DNA of 64,000 bases from Celerinatantimonas diazotrophica (GCF_004339545.1 NZ_SMGD01000017.1:62001-126000); one strand, 5' to 3'; shown: positions 45,077 through 55,802, counted from the stretch's first letter. Numbers and translations are program-made. The notes: a model not told the origin generated them from the sequence alone.

Positions 45077-45089
45077 TGAACACTGTTCA
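45077..45089. promoter_or_regulatory. TetR operator 2
   Basis: Second exact TGAACACTGTTCA. Two sites spaced 36 bp centre to centre, about 3.5 helical turns, in the TetR promoter. Confidence 0.75.
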
Positions 45090-45512
45090 GAATGTAAAGT
45101 CATAAAATTAATAATGGCTGATATTTGATAAAATCAACCGCTTGTTCAGCGAATGCCCACGCTTTGCACACAGCGATAGTTAATTGTTTTTTATATGAAA
45201 GAGAGCGGGGCGAGCGGCAATGGTTAAAGGGATTGGTCGTTCGAGCGTGAGGATCTGGATAGGCATGCTGAATCTTGGAAGCGCAACAGGCCAAGTTAAT
45301 TGTTAAGCCGTCGCGTGAAGGATTGGCTGCGTATAGTAGTCATCAATAACATTTACAGTTATGGTTGTGCGGTATTTCTAGCAAAATTGCAGCTCACCAA
45401 AAGGCTAGCGACGGCGCTTCCGCCATCAGTTCGATGGTATTTATCATGTGACTGAACTTAAGGTAAGCCATCATGGTCATGAGCAAACAATGAAAAATAT
45501 TGGAGTATGAGG
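45090..45512. other. Gene-free region before the threonine aldolase gene
   Basis: About 420 bases with no credible frame and no obvious repeat. GGAG at 45502-45505 is the ribosome site of the next gene. Confidence 0.4.
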
Positions 45513-46592
45513 ATGACAGCGAGTTTACGCGAACAGTGTCACACGTTTCTTTCTGGTAACCGAGAAGCGCAGCCAGCTGAGCTATTTGCGGCAATGGCAA
45601 AGTGGTGTGAGCAGCATGATGTGATGCATGATATTTATGGTGAAGGTGCAACTATTCAAGCATTTGAACAGAAAATTGCGCAACTCTTGGGATTTGAATC
45701 GGCACTGTTTGTGATATCGGGGACCATGACGCAGCCCACAGCCTTACAGTTGGTCTGTCAACAACGACGTTGCTTTAATGTCGCGATGCATGAAACCTGT
45801 CATATTATGAACCATGAAGCTCAAGGCTATCAACAACAACGGCGCTTTCATGTTCTACCTGTGGGGAACCCTTATCGCCCCTGGTTGCTAGAAGATTTAA
45901 AAGCGTGGCCCGATGAGATTGCTGCGGCTGTTTATGAATTACCCATGCGTGAGCTGGGTGGACAGTTACCTACATGGGATAACCTAGAGGCAATCAAGTC
46001 GTATTGTCACGCGCAGAATATTCATCTGTATATGGATGGTGCCCGTTTATGGGAAAGCGCTGCATATTATGAGTGTTCTTATGCTCAGATCGCGCAGGGG
46101 TTTTCTTCGGTGTATGTCTCTTTATATAAAGGTATTAATGGGTTAGGGGGCTCTATACTACTGGGCGATGCGGGCTTTATTGAAAAAGCCAGATTATGGA
46201 TGCGTCGCCAAGGTGGCAATGTGTATCATCGTACACCCTATATCGTGTCTGCTGCGATGCAGTTTGATGAGCGCATTGCTCGTATGGGGGAATTGTTTGC
46301 GCGTACTCAGCAAGTTTACCAAATCTTCCGCAATTACCCGGACTTTACGCTGAATCCCCATGAGCCTCAGGCTAATATGTTCCATTGGTACTTACCGATA
46401 AGCTATGAAAAAGCATTAGTGTTGCGTGATAACCTGGCTAAAACCAAGGGCATCTGGCTCGGTCATCCGCAAACAGCACCACAACCTGAGCAGTGTTTTA
46501 TTGAGTGTTATGTGGGGGATCGGTTATTAGCGATGGCGGATCATGACTTAATTGATATCTTGGAGTGGGTGAACCATCATGTGCGTGAGTAG
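45513..46592 (+). CDS. Threonine aldolase / beta-eliminating lyase family
   Basis: 359-residue PLP enzyme. Seen: the fold type I order HDVMHDIYGEGATIQAFEQKIAQLLGFESALFV, HETCHIMNHEAQG, HLYMDGARLWES (PLP Asp) and SLYKGINGLGGSIL (PLP Lys). Low-specificity threonine aldolases and tyrosine phenol-lyase-related proteins share this pattern. ATG 45513 is preferred over 45507 because GGAG is then properly spaced. Substrate not certain. Confidence 0.85.
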   Translation: MTASLREQCHTFLSGNREAQPAELFAAMAKWCEQHDVMHDIYGEGATIQAFEQKIAQLLGFESALFVISGTMTQPTALQLVCQQRRCFNVAMHETCHIMNHEAQGYQQQRRFHVLPVGNPYRPWLLEDLKAWPDEIAAAVYELPMRELGGQLPTWDNLEAIKSYCHAQNIHLYMDGARLWESAAYYECSYAQIAQGFSSVYVSLYKGINGLGGSILLGDAGFIEKARLWMRRQGGNVYHRTPYIVSAAMQFDERIARMGELFARTQQVYQIFRNYPDFTLNPHEPQANMFHWYLPISYEKALVLRDNLAKTKGIWLGHPQTAPQPEQCFIECYVGDRLLAMADHDLIDILEWVNHHVRE

Positions 46593-46686
46593 GTAGGAAT
46601 GCTGAAAAAGTGTACATACTCAAGCTCGCTCGAATGAAAATGCGATTGCTCCTGCTTGTTTAGCAAACTGGCCTTGGGTTTGCTTG

Positions 46687-47607
46687 CTATGGTTGTTCTC
46701 GGCCGGTAAACAGCGGCCGGGCCTGATACATAAATAGTTGTGCTAATTCCTGAGCGACAGGGGTCAGTTGGCTCGATCTTCTTGAGACCAGATAATATGT
46801 TGCATGAGGCAGCGGTGGGTTTAAAGGAATTTCATCGAGTAGACTCGAATAACTGTAATGCTCTAATGCGGTTTCTGAGACAAGACCAATACAATCCGTT
46901 TGACTAATAATAGCTAAGGTTGACAGGTAGGATTCGCAAGTAATGGGATTGTTTAAATGCTTGCCATGTTTACTTAAGGCATCATACACCGTATTGAGAT
47001 AACTACTGCGGGTAGTGGGCATAACCCAATCATAATCTTGTAAGTCTTCTATAGAATAGCTGCCACCGAGTGTGGGGTGGTGTTTACGCACTACTAACTT
47101 AAATGGAATCTCCATAATCTTTTCACGCTGAAAATCATGTAGTTCCATATTGGGTTGCAGTGTATTTATCGCGAAATCGATCTTCCCATGACGCAAATTT
47201 TCAATATGAGCTTCTAGTTGGCCTTCCTGTATTTTGATTTTGACATAAGGGTATTTTTCTCTGAATTTGCGAATGACTTGGGGCATCAACTCGCACGCAA
47301 TACTGGCTCCTATACCGATATTAATACTGCCATATTGATGGCCTGAGGCTTGTTTAAATGACTCTTCAGCGAGATGTAGCTCTCTGAGGACCAAATTAGC
47401 ATGACAGAGCAGTTGCTGACCGGGTTCAGTGAGCGTAATCCCTTGGGTACTTCGGTGCACAATTTGTGCGCCCAGATAAACTTCTAGCTCTTTGATCGCG
47501 CGTGTGACCGCAGGTTGAGAGATATTCAGTGCACGGCTCGCCGCTCGGATGCTACCGTGCTCAACAATCATCACAAGGCATTTTAACTGGTTGATTTTTA
47601 TCGTCAT
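46687..47607 (-). CDS. abgR: LysR-type regulator AbgR-like
   Basis: 306 residues from ATG 47607, where the protein starts MTIKINQLKCLVMIVEHGSIRAASRALNISQPAVTRAIKEL, typical LysR. Divergent from abgT-abgA-abgB as AbgR is from the E. coli operon, so it should activate them. A LysR-type inverted repeat lies 12 bases upstream. Function assigned by context plus general similarity. Confidence 0.85.
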   Translation of the reverse strand: MTIKINQLKCLVMIVEHGSIRAASRALNISQPAVTRAIKELEVYLGAQIVHRSTQGITLTEPGQQLLCHANLVLRELHLAEESFKQASGHQYGSINIGIGASIACELMPQVIRKFREKYPYVKIKIQEGQLEAHIENLRHGKIDFAINTLQPNMELHDFQREKIMEIPFKLVVRKHHPTLGGSYSIEDLQDYDWVMPTTRSSYLNTVYDALSKHGKHLNNPITCESYLSTLAIISQTDCIGLVSETALEHYSYSSLLDEIPLNPPLPHATYYLVSRRSSQLTPVAQELAQLFMYQARPLFTGREQP

Positions 47608-47618
47608 ATTACGTCCGT

Positions 47619-47635
47619 GATAACTATTGGTTATC
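47619..47635. promoter_or_regulatory. Candidate AbgR operator
   Basis: GATAAC-TATTG-GTTATC, a perfect inverted repeat with T-N11-A geometry of LysR boxes in the abgR-abgT intergenic region. Confidence 0.55.
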
Positions 47636-47774
47636 TCCCCATCACATTGGTTGTCTTGTCGCCCATTCCTTGAGTCAATACATTGACAGCATACATTGAC
47701 CGCTTCGTCCAATGGTATCAGGAAGAAAGCCTGAAACGTCAAATTACATGATGATATTGCAAGGGAATGTTGAT

Positions 47775-49307
47775 ATGTCTCAAGTTGAAATTACAAAAGA
47801 GGACCAAGCATCGAGCTCCAGTGGGGTGTTCAAAACGATTGAAAGGTTAGGTAATAAGTTACCAGAGCCTATTGTATTGTTTTTTGCGCTTGCGCTAATC
47901 GTGATTGCTGCCTCTGTATGGGCAGCGAGTGAAGGGGCCTCGGTGATTCATCCAGCAACCGGCCAAGAGTTACCCATCCGCAGTTTGCTATCTCACGATG
48001 GTATTGTGTTTATCTTCACTCATATGCTGAAAAACTTTACGGGTTTTGCGCCGCTTGGATTGGTGCTCGCCATGCTGATAGGGGTTGGACTCGCAGAGCG
48101 GGTTGGCTTATTAGAGAGTGTGGTAAAGCATACTATTTTAAATGCTCCCAAAGCCTTGATCACCACGACCGTAGTTTTTGCCGGTATTATGATGAATATC
48201 GCCTCAGATGCGGCAATGGTTGTTTTACCACCTTTGGCGGCCTTGGTATTTATGTCTGTCGGTCGACATCCTATTGTCGGTTTGATCGCTGGTTATGCTA
48301 GTGCTGGTGCGGGATTTACTGCAAATTTAGTGATTGCCGGAACCGATGCTTTATTATCGGGGATTTCATCGGAAGCCGTAAAAGCGGTTTCAAGTAATAT
48401 CACCGTGACCCCCGTCGATAATTGGTATTTTAATATTGTGTCGGTGTTTGTTCTGACCGCTGTCGGGGTCTTCATCACCGATAAAGTGATAGAACCGAAG
48501 TTCGGTACATATCAAGGCAAACGCAAAGTTGTCAAAGAGCATGCCCCTGGCATAGAAAAGCGCGCATTGCGTAATGCCGGTATCACGGCCGTTGTCTATT
48601 TATCTGCCATCGTCGCTTTAGCTGTCTGGCCTCACTCGGCGTTACAAAACGCAGAGGGCGGGCTTATTCCATCGCCATTCTTAAAAGGGATTATCCCTAT
48701 TATCCTCTTCTTTTTTGTTGCGGTCGGATTAGCTTATGGCATTACCATGGGGCTGATTAAAAATAGTAAAGATATGACCAAATACATGTCAGAAGCGATT
48801 GCAGATATGTCTGGTTATATCGTGCTCATTTTCTTTTGTTCACAATTTATCGCGTATTTTAACTGGAGCCATTTAGGGACTTGGATCGCCGTCAATGGTG
48901 CGGATTTTCTCTCTAGCATCCACTTTGATGGGATTGCGGTGATTCTCGGTTACTGTGTATTCACAGCAGGTTTGAATTTTTTAATTCCGAGTGGTTCGGC
49001 CAAATGGGCATTGGAAGCGCCCGTTTTTGTCCCGATGTTTATGCAGTTAGGCTATCACCCTGCATTTATTCAGTTAGCCTATCGTGTCGCAGATTCATCC
49101 ACCAACATTGTCACGCCATTAAGTCCTTACTTTGTCGTCATTCTCTCCATGATGAAAGAGTACGATAAAGAGGCCGGAATGGGGACCATGATCGCGTTAT
49201 TAATGCCCTATACCTTGGCTTTCTTAGGCGCATGGCTGGTCATGCTATTCCTCTTTTTTACGTTTAATTTACCGATTGGTCCGGGTATTTACCCAATGTT
49301 GCAATAG
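47775..49307 (+). CDS. abgT: p-Aminobenzoyl-glutamate transporter AbgT
   Basis: 510 residues from ATG 47775 (AAGGGA upstream). AbgT-family H+-coupled carrier with about eleven membrane segments. Seen: FTGFAPLGLVLAMLIGVGLAERVGLL, NIASDAAMVVLPPLAALVFM, GFTANLVIAGTDALLSGIS, and DSSTNIVTPLSPYF. Imports p-aminobenzoyl-glutamate (folate breakdown product) in E. coli. It comes first in the operon here; in E. coli it is last. Confidence 0.94.
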   Translation: MSQVEITKEDQASSSSGVFKTIERLGNKLPEPIVLFFALALIVIAASVWAASEGASVIHPATGQELPIRSLLSHDGIVFIFTHMLKNFTGFAPLGLVLAMLIGVGLAERVGLLESVVKHTILNAPKALITTTVVFAGIMMNIASDAAMVVLPPLAALVFMSVGRHPIVGLIAGYASAGAGFTANLVIAGTDALLSGISSEAVKAVSSNITVTPVDNWYFNIVSVFVLTAVGVFITDKVIEPKFGTYQGKRKVVKEHAPGIEKRALRNAGITAVVYLSAIVALAVWPHSALQNAEGGLIPSPFLKGIIPIILFFFVAVGLAYGITMGLIKNSKDMTKYMSEAIADMSGYIVLIFFCSQFIAYFNWSHLGTWIAVNGADFLSSIHFDGIAVILGYCVFTAGLNFLIPSGSAKWALEAPVFVPMFMQLGYHPAFIQLAYRVADSSTNIVTPLSPYFVVILSMMKEYDKEAGMGTMIALLMPYTLAFLGAWLVMLFLFFTFNLPIGPGIYPMLQ

Positions 49308-49400
49308 GGCAGGCACTGTCGTCCCTATATCGGCTAAGAGCCCACGTTCCCTTATATCTTGCGTTAGTCAGTAACGAGTCCAATGAATTTGGAGAAAACT

Positions 49401-50711
49401 ATGTCAGTAACAGAGCAGGAATCTCAACTTAACACGCTTACCCAAAAAATGGTCGAATGGCGTCGTGATTTACATAAGCACCCAGAATCTGGCTGGGTCG
49501 AGTTTCGCACTGCGACCCTGGTCGCCGATAAGCTCGACAAGCTCGGTTACGAATTGGCCGTGGGACGTGATGTGATTTGTGCTGAGTCTCGTATGGGCGT
49601 GCCAGAAGAGGAATTCTTAGAGGCACAAAAAGAACGGGCGCTGCAACAGGGGGCTTTAGCAAAATGGATTGATGCGTTTGACGGAGGATTTACTGGCATT
49701 GTGGCGACCTTAGATACCGGCATACCGGGGCCTACGGTGGGTCTGCGTGTGGATATGGATGCATTGGATTTAGAAGAATCTTCAGATTGTCAGCATGTCC
49801 CGGAGCAATGCGGGTTCTCATCTATCAATCATAATATGGCTCACGCTTGTGGTCACGATGGCCACACGGCGATTGGTTTAGGTGTTGCGCACTATTTGAT
49901 GGAAAACAAAGCACAATTGTGCGGCAAAATTAAATTGATTTTCCAGCCTGCCGAAGAAGGGACGCGTGGCGCTAAATCCATGGCCGATGCGGGGGTTGTC
50001 GATGATGTGGATCTGTTTATCGCGATTCACATTGGTACGGGTGTCCCCGACGGTGAAGTCATTTGTGGTAGCGATAATTTTCTGGCGACGACCAAATTTG
50101 ATGTGAATTTTCATGGGGTTCCTGCTCATGCGGGGGGTAATCCAGAAAAAGGCCACAACGCCATTCTAGCTGCAGCGCAAGCAACGATTGGTTTGTACAG
50201 TATTAGCCGTCATTGTGATGGGGCATCACGCATTAACGTCGGGGTGCTTAATGGGGGGACTGGGCGTAATGTGATTGCGCAACATGCGCATTTAAAAGTT
50301 GAGTGCCGTGGTGAAAACAATGACATCAATGATTATATGTTTGCGCGTAGTCAGGCGATTATTCAAGGTGTGGCTCAAATGTACGAAGTTGAATATGACA
50401 TCGAGGTTGTGGGGGCCGCACAGCGCAGTATTCCATCGCCAGAGTGGGTTACTTTTATTGCACAAAAAGCCAATGAATTACAAAGCTTCAGCAAGGTTCA
50501 TCATGGGCGAAAAGGTGCCGCAGGCTCTGAAGATGCCACATATTTTATGGAACGTGTAAAGCAGCATGGCGGACAAGCCACCTATATGATTTTTGGGACC
50601 GAGCTGGCAGCGGGACATCATAACGATAAGTTTGATTTTAATGAATCCGTACTCCAAAACGCCTTGATTTTACTGTCTAAAGTTGTGATAGAGGCGAAAG
50701 AATTCGCTTAA
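49401..50711 (+). CDS. abgA: p-Aminobenzoyl-glutamate hydrolase subunit A
   Basis: 436 residues from ATG 49401 (TTGGAGA upstream). M20 metallopeptidase family. Seen: WRRDLHKHPESGWVEFRTATLV, DMDALDLEES, HACGHDGHTAIGLG (metal His/Asp), FQPAEEGTRGAKSM (catalytic Glu) and ELAAGHHNDKFDFNE. With AbgB it cleaves p-aminobenzoyl-glutamate to p-aminobenzoate and glutamate. Confidence 0.95.
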   Translation: MSVTEQESQLNTLTQKMVEWRRDLHKHPESGWVEFRTATLVADKLDKLGYELAVGRDVICAESRMGVPEEEFLEAQKERALQQGALAKWIDAFDGGFTGIVATLDTGIPGPTVGLRVDMDALDLEESSDCQHVPEQCGFSSINHNMAHACGHDGHTAIGLGVAHYLMENKAQLCGKIKLIFQPAEEGTRGAKSMADAGVVDDVDLFIAIHIGTGVPDGEVICGSDNFLATTKFDVNFHGVPAHAGGNPEKGHNAILAAAQATIGLYSISRHCDGASRINVGVLNGGTGRNVIAQHAHLKVECRGENNDINDYMFARSQAIIQGVAQMYEVEYDIEVVGAAQRSIPSPEWVTFIAQKANELQSFSKVHHGRKGAAGSEDATYFMERVKQHGGQATYMIFGTELAAGHHNDKFDFNESVLQNALILLSKVVIEAKEFA

Positions 50712-50765
50712 TCAGGCAAGGGACTGCCGTTACTTTTCCCGATATTTATTATGAAAGGAATCATG

Positions 50766-52220
50766 ATGTCTGGCGTAAATAATGACACTATCTATCACTG
50801 CCTTTGGCAACGTATTGATGCACATGCTGATAGCTTAACGCAGTTAAGCCAAGATATTTGGGGCTTTGCTGAAACTCGTTTTGAAGAACATCAATCGTGT
50901 GCCGCAATTAAAGACTTTTTAGCGGCACAAGGTTTTACGATTACGGCGCCGGTTGCCAACCTTGATACAGCATTTATTGCGACCTATGGCGAAGGATATC
51001 CACATGTTGGATTTTTAGGTGAGTATGACGCTCTTCCCGGATTAAGCCAACAGGCGCATGAAACCCACCCGTTGTGTATTGAAAAAGGTGGGAACGGCCA
51101 TGGTTGTGGCCATCATTTGCTTGGGGTCGCATCCGTTGCGGCAGCGCTTGCACTGAAGCAAGAAATGGAACAGCATCAGTTGCCTGGCCGAGTCACTTTC
51201 TATGGCTGTCCGGCCGAAGAGGGCGGTTCTGGAAAAACGTTTATGGTACGTGATGGCATATTTGCTGATACAGATATCGCAATTACCTGGCATCCGCAGA
51301 CCTTCATGGGAATATTTAACACGCCGAGCTTAGCCAATATTCAAGCTGAATTTCACTTTAAGGGCAAAGCTGCGCATGCTGCAGCGGCACCCCATCTGGG
51401 CCGTAGCGCGTTAGATGCGGTGGAGTTAATGAACGTCGCCGCGAATTATTTACGCGAACATGTTCCGAGCGATTCTCGCATTCACTATGCGATCACCGAA
51501 AGCGGCGGTTCAGCACCTAATGTGGTACAAGCACAGGCTTCGGTACGGTATTTAGTGCGCTCTCCCAGAGTACGAGATGTGCAAGGTATCTATGAGCGAA
51601 TACAGCAAATTGCTCAAGGGGCGGCACTGATGAGTGGAACATCCGTCGAAGTGGACTTTATTAAAGCCTGTTCCAGTTATCAGCCCAATCGCTATCTTGA
51701 GCAATTGATGTCACAGCATATCGAATGTTTGGGCATTCCCCAGTATACGCCGGATGAAAAGGGATATATGGCGAAAATGCAGCAAACGCTGAGTCAGGAG
51801 GATATTCGAGCGAATATTGATCAACTACTGGTCGCCAATCGCAGTTTAGATCCGAGCACTCTCGAGTACTTATATGATTCACCCGTGATGGATACCCCAT
51901 TGCCCTACCAACCGTGTTACGAAGTATTATATGGTTCAACCGACGTTGGGGATGTGAGTTGGGTGGTCCCGACGGTGCAGTGCTGCGCGCCTAGTTATGC
52001 CTTTGGCACGCCATTACACACATGGCAAGCGGTATCGCAAGGGAACAGCTCCGTTGGTTTTAAAGGGTTGTTTTCGGCCGCAAAAGTGATGGCCGCCACT
52101 GGATTAGAGGTCCTGCTGTGTCCTGAGCATGTAACGCGAGCCCAGCAGGAATTAATGGCGGAGCTTAAACGGCATCCTTATACTTGTCCAATTCCCCAAG
52201 ACGTTGTTCCACGTGCTTAA
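50766..52220 (+). CDS. abgB: p-Aminobenzoyl-glutamate hydrolase subunit B
   Basis: 484 residues from ATG 50766; nearby ATGs at 50751 and 50763 are possible. M20 peptidase. Seen: SQDIWGFAETRFEEHQS, GEYDALPGLSQ, GHGCGHHLLGVASVAAAL (metal), YGCPAEEGGSGKTFMVRDG and AAAPHLGRSALDAVELMN. Obligate partner of AbgA. Confidence 0.95.
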   Translation: MSGVNNDTIYHCLWQRIDAHADSLTQLSQDIWGFAETRFEEHQSCAAIKDFLAAQGFTITAPVANLDTAFIATYGEGYPHVGFLGEYDALPGLSQQAHETHPLCIEKGGNGHGCGHHLLGVASVAAALALKQEMEQHQLPGRVTFYGCPAEEGGSGKTFMVRDGIFADTDIAITWHPQTFMGIFNTPSLANIQAEFHFKGKAAHAAAAPHLGRSALDAVELMNVAANYLREHVPSDSRIHYAITESGGSAPNVVQAQASVRYLVRSPRVRDVQGIYERIQQIAQGAALMSGTSVEVDFIKACSSYQPNRYLEQLMSQHIECLGIPQYTPDEKGYMAKMQQTLSQEDIRANIDQLLVANRSLDPSTLEYLYDSPVMDTPLPYQPCYEVLYGSTDVGDVSWVVPTVQCCAPSYAFGTPLHTWQAVSQGNSSVGFKGLFSAAKVMAATGLEVLLCPEHVTRAQQELMAELKRHPYTCPIPQDVVPRA

Positions 52221-52293
52221 TGAGCTCGGATATTGGCCTCGCCCTTGCGTGCGTAACTACCTCGGTTGACTGTCCTGATAGCTCCGAATGCAC

Positions 52294-53394
52294 TTAAATG
52301 TTAAGCATTCGTTCGAGTGCTGTTAAGGCATCGGTGGTGGTTTGTTCATCCACTTGAATGACGCCAATCGGCGCACGGTTGACCAAGCTTTCCAATGCAA
52401 ACAGCAAATGGGGCAGATCGATTCGATTCATGGTCAAACAGGGGCACAGATTTGGATTCAGCGAGCAAATTTGTTTATCTGGATGCTGGGCTATCAACCG
52501 GTTGACTAGGTTCATCTCAGTGCCAATGGCCCATTGCGTGTTCGGTTGGGCATCATTTATTACATCGATAATGTATTTCGTTGAGCCGGCAAAATCAGCG
52601 GCAACCACGACTTCATGACTGCATTCTGGATGGACGATAATGTTCGTTTCTGGGTGACTTTGGCGAATGTTCTGGATGTTTTCAAGAGTGAATTTTTCAT
52701 GGACTGAACAGTGGCCTTGCCAGAGGATAATGCGCAGTTGCGAAATGTCCTGTTCACCCAGCAGCTGGTTTTGTGCTGGGCTAAAAATCGCCATTTGTTC
52801 AAGCGCAATGCCCAGATCAAAGGCCGTGTTGCGGCCCAGATGCTGATCAGGGAGAAACAGCACGTGCTGTTTTTGCTCAAGCGCCCAGCTTAAAATCCGT
52901 TTGGCATTCGAAGAGGTCACTGTTGCCCCGCCATGCCGACCAACAAACGCTTTAATTTCAGCGGTAGAGTTCACATAGGTCAGCGGCAAAATGGTTTGTC
53001 CAAGTTGTGACTCAAGTTTATCCCAGGCCCGTTCTAATTGTATTAAGTTCGCCATATCGGCCATCGTACAGCCGGCTCGCATATCGGGGAGAATGACCCT
53101 CTGGTGGGGTTGTGTGAGCATATCTGCGGTTTCAGCCATAAAATGGACACCACAAAAGACGATATAATCGGCTTGGGTATTTTTTGCCGCAATTTGCGCC
53201 AGTTGCAATGAATCGCCAATGGCATCGGCAAACTGAATGACTTCATCTTTTTGGTAATGGTGGGCGGGCAAAAAGAGTTTATTGCCGAATGATTCTTTAA
53301 TTTGCCAGACTCGCTCAGCCATCTGCGTTTGACTAAGGGCTTTATAGCCTTGTGGCATCTGTTCTGGGTTTTCAATTAAATCCAAGATAGCCAT
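52294..53394 (-). CDS. nadA: Quinolinate synthase A
   Basis: Condenses iminoaspartate with dihydroxyacetone phosphate using a [4Fe-4S] cluster. 366 residues, the Bacillus-type length (E. coli NadA is about 347). Likely cluster cysteines: Cys109 (MRAGCTM), Cys229 (GHCSVHE) and Cys319 (NLCPCLTM), matching the Bacillus positions within one residue. Last gene of nadB-nadC-nadA, 17 bases after nadC. Confidence 0.95.
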   Translation of the reverse strand: MAILDLIENPEQMPQGYKALSQTQMAERVWQIKESFGNKLFLPAHHYQKDEVIQFADAIGDSLQLAQIAAKNTQADYIVFCGVHFMAETADMLTQPHQRVILPDMRAGCTMADMANLIQLERAWDKLESQLGQTILPLTYVNSTAEIKAFVGRHGGATVTSSNAKRILSWALEQKQHVLFLPDQHLGRNTAFDLGIALEQMAIFSPAQNQLLGEQDISQLRIILWQGHCSVHEKFTLENIQNIRQSHPETNIIVHPECSHEVVVAADFAGSTKYIIDVINDAQPNTQWAIGTEMNLVNRLIAQHPDKQICSLNPNLCPCLTMNRIDLPHLLFALESLVNRAPIGVIQVDEQTTTDALTALERMLNI

Positions 53395-53411
53395 AAAAAA
53401 TTCCTTACAAC

Positions 53412-54236
53412 TTATAGATCTAGGCTGATATCAAGGGCTTTAACCGAGTGGGTTAAACAGCCCAGAGAAATAACATCGACACCGCTGTGACGAAACTCGG
53501 CCAAATTTTCTAAGGTAATGCCACCCGAGGCTTCGGTGATGATATTCGCCGGTGTCAGGGCGCGAAATTCTCGAACGGTGGCGGCTGAGCAGTTATCGAA
53601 CATGATGACATCCGCTTTGGCGGCGATCGCCTGTTCAAGCTGTTGGCGGGTTTCAATTTCAACCTCAATTTTCACCATGTGTCCGACTGCTTTACGAACC
53701 CGTGCCATGGCATTGGCGATAGAACCACAAGCAGCAATGTGGTTATCTTTAATCATCACCCCATCATCTAAACCAAACCGGTGATTGTGTCCGCCTCCCA
53801 TTTTGAACGCATATTTTTCGAGCATGCGCAGTCCTGGGGTCGTTTTGCGGGTATCACAGATACGAATGTTAGGATCATCGAGAATAGTGACCGCTTGCGC
53901 CGTTGCACTGGCGATACCAGACAGGCGCTGAATCAGGTTGAGGATGACCCGTTCGCCCGTTAGGATCTCACGCACCGGCCCTTCGATTTTGGCAATGACA
54001 CTGCCCTGGTTAAGAACCTCACCATCGTTAACCAATGTCGTGATGTTAATCTGCTCGTTGAGTAGTTTATAGCCTTGCGTTATCAGACTGCTACCGCAAA
54101 AAACGCCCGGTTGTTTGGCAACAATGCTGCCAGAGGCTTGCTCATTGGCAAAGATTGCTTCAGCAGAAAGATCGCCAAAACCAATATCTTCCTGAAAAAA
54201 CTGACTTAGCAATGTGCGAAGTTGGAAGTGGTACAT
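53412..54236 (-). CDS. nadC: Nicotinate-nucleotide pyrophosphorylase (carboxylating)
   Basis: Quinolinate phosphoribosyltransferase, 274 residues from ATG 54236. Seen: [65 protein letters not shown] and [12 protein letters not shown]. The start overlaps the end of nadB by 31 bases, so the two are translationally coupled. Confidence 0.95.
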   Translation of the reverse strand: MYHFQLRTLLSQFFQEDIGFGDLSAEAIFANEQASGSIVAKQPGVFCGSSLITQGYKLLNEQINITTLVNDGEVLNQGSVIAKIEGPVREILTGERVILNLIQRLSGIASATAQAVTILDDPNIRICDTRKTTPGLRMLEKYAFKMGGGHNHRFGLDDGVMIKDNHIAACGSIANAMARVRKAVGHMVKIEVEIETRQQLEQAIAAKADVIMFDNCSAATVREFRALTPANIITEASGGITLENLAEFRHSGVDVISLGCLTHSVKALDISLDL

Positions 54237-55786
54237 GAGTTTAAGATCCTTGGGTTTTCGACAATACTGATGCGTCCACGCTGGTGGACAATTTGTTGGC
54301 CCTGCCATTTATCGCAACGTTGAGGGCTGTCTGTTCGATAATGACTGCCGCGACTTTCATCGCGAAGCAGGGCTGATTGGGTCATAAGCTTGGCAAGTGC
54401 ATAGGCATTGGCTATTTCTATCTGTTCAGGGGAAGCGTCTGCATAGTGAGTGATTTGACAATGGAGCTGTTCTAACTTTTTGCTAAGAGCGATAAGCCCT
54501 GCGGCATTTCGTTCAATCGCCAACGCCTCGTTAAGCCAGTTTTGTAATGTTGGCAAGCTGAGATTGGGAACCTCAATTTGCAGTGAGGGGGATAATTCAG
54601 CGGTTGGCGAGTTCGCAATCTGACATGTGCCGAGTGCCATGGCCACTCGCTTGCCAGTCACCAACCCTTCTAAAAGCGAATTACTGGCTAATCGATTGGC
54701 TCCGTGCAGTCCGGTGCAGGCGACTTCACCAATGGCATAGAGTCCGGGCAGCGAACTTTGAGCATTGTCATCCACCGCTATCCCGCCCATTAGAAAATGC
54801 ATTCCCGGAGCGACGGGGATCTTGCCCTCATCTAAGTTGACTTGAGCTTGGTCACACAGTTTGCTGATGGTTGGGAAGTGATCCCGAAAATGTTGAACTG
54901 GACGAATATTGAGATAGATTTGGTGGCCGTTGAGGGCTTCGCGCTGCAGCGCTCGGGCAACTACATCACGAGGCGCAAGATCCGCCATGGGATGAATGCC
55001 GGCCATAACGGCGCGACCGTGCTCATCTTCTAAAATAGCACCTTGGCCACGCACGGCTTCTGAGACTAACCCAAATACACGGTGGTGGTTGATTAGCAAG
55101 GTGGGGTGAAACTGAATAAATTCTAAATCCACCAACTTCACGCCAGCCCGATAGGCCATCATCAAACCATCGCCTGTGAGCGTTTTATTATTGGTGGTCA
55201 CCGGATAGAGCTGACCACAGCCGCCAGTAGCAAGTACGACGGCATCGGCTTTTATGGAGATAAGTTCTCCTAAACTATTTTTATAAACAACGCCGATACA
55301 GCGCTGGTGATCCGCGCTTTTGATCAGTTCCAAGACTTGTGCCGATTCAATAAACTGAATATTTTTAGGTAACTGCTGGATTAAATATTGCACTAAAATT
55401 CGGCCCGTTTGATCCCCACCAGCATGAAAGATCCGGTTTTGCGAGTGAGCCCCTTCTTTGCCAAGATATGGCTGTTGCGAAGGAGATCGATCAAACGGAC
55501 AACCATGCTTTAACAGATTGAGTACGATGGCTTTACCTTCGCGGATAATGGCCTCTGAGGCGATTGCGTCGTTATGTCCGGCCCCCGCTTCAAGAGTGTC
55601 TTGTAGATGTTGCTGAACTGAGTCATCTGGCAGATAGGCGCTGGCGATGCCCCCTTGTGCTAGCATGGAATTGCTATCAGCGGGGGTTGTCTTTGTCAGA
55701 ATAATCACTTCACAGTCATCATTGGCATGTGCGGCGAGTGACAAAGCGGCAATCCCGGCCCCAATAACAAGGATACGAGTTGGCAT
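54206..55786 (-). CDS. nadB: L-aspartate oxidase
   Basis: FAD enzyme that oxidises aspartate to iminoaspartate for NAD synthesis. 526 residues. Seen: FAD motif VIGAGIAALSLAAH, GGIASAYLPDDSVQQHLQDTLEAG, EGAHSQNRIFHAGGDQTG, QFHPTLL, GIAVDDNAQSSLPGLYAIGEVACTGLHGANRLASNSL. First gene of the operon. A candidate NiaR site lies 17 bases upstream of its start. Confidence 0.95.
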   Translation of the reverse strand: MPTRILVIGAGIAALSLAAHANDDCEVIILTKTTPADSNSMLAQGGIASAYLPDDSVQQHLQDTLEAGAGHNDAIASEAIIREGKAIVLNLLKHGCPFDRSPSQQPYLGKEGAHSQNRIFHAGGDQTGRILVQYLIQQLPKNIQFIESAQVLELIKSADHQRCIGVVYKNSLGELISIKADAVVLATGGCGQLYPVTTNNKTLTGDGLMMAYRAGVKLVDLEFIQFHPTLLINHHRVFGLVSEAVRGQGAILEDEHGRAVMAGIHPMADLAPRDVVARALQREALNGHQIYLNIRPVQHFRDHFPTISKLCDQAQVNLDEGKIPVAPGMHFLMGGIAVDDNAQSSLPGLYAIGEVACTGLHGANRLASNSLLEGLVTGKRVAMALGTCQIANSPTAELSPSLQIEVPNLSLPTLQNWLNEALAIERNAAGLIALSKKLEQLHCQITHYADASPEQIEIANAYALAKLMTQSALLRDESRGSHYRTDSPQRCDKWQGQQIVHQRGRISIVENPRILNSCTTSNFAHC

Positions 55787-55802
55787 AATTTTATGTGTAT
55801 AC

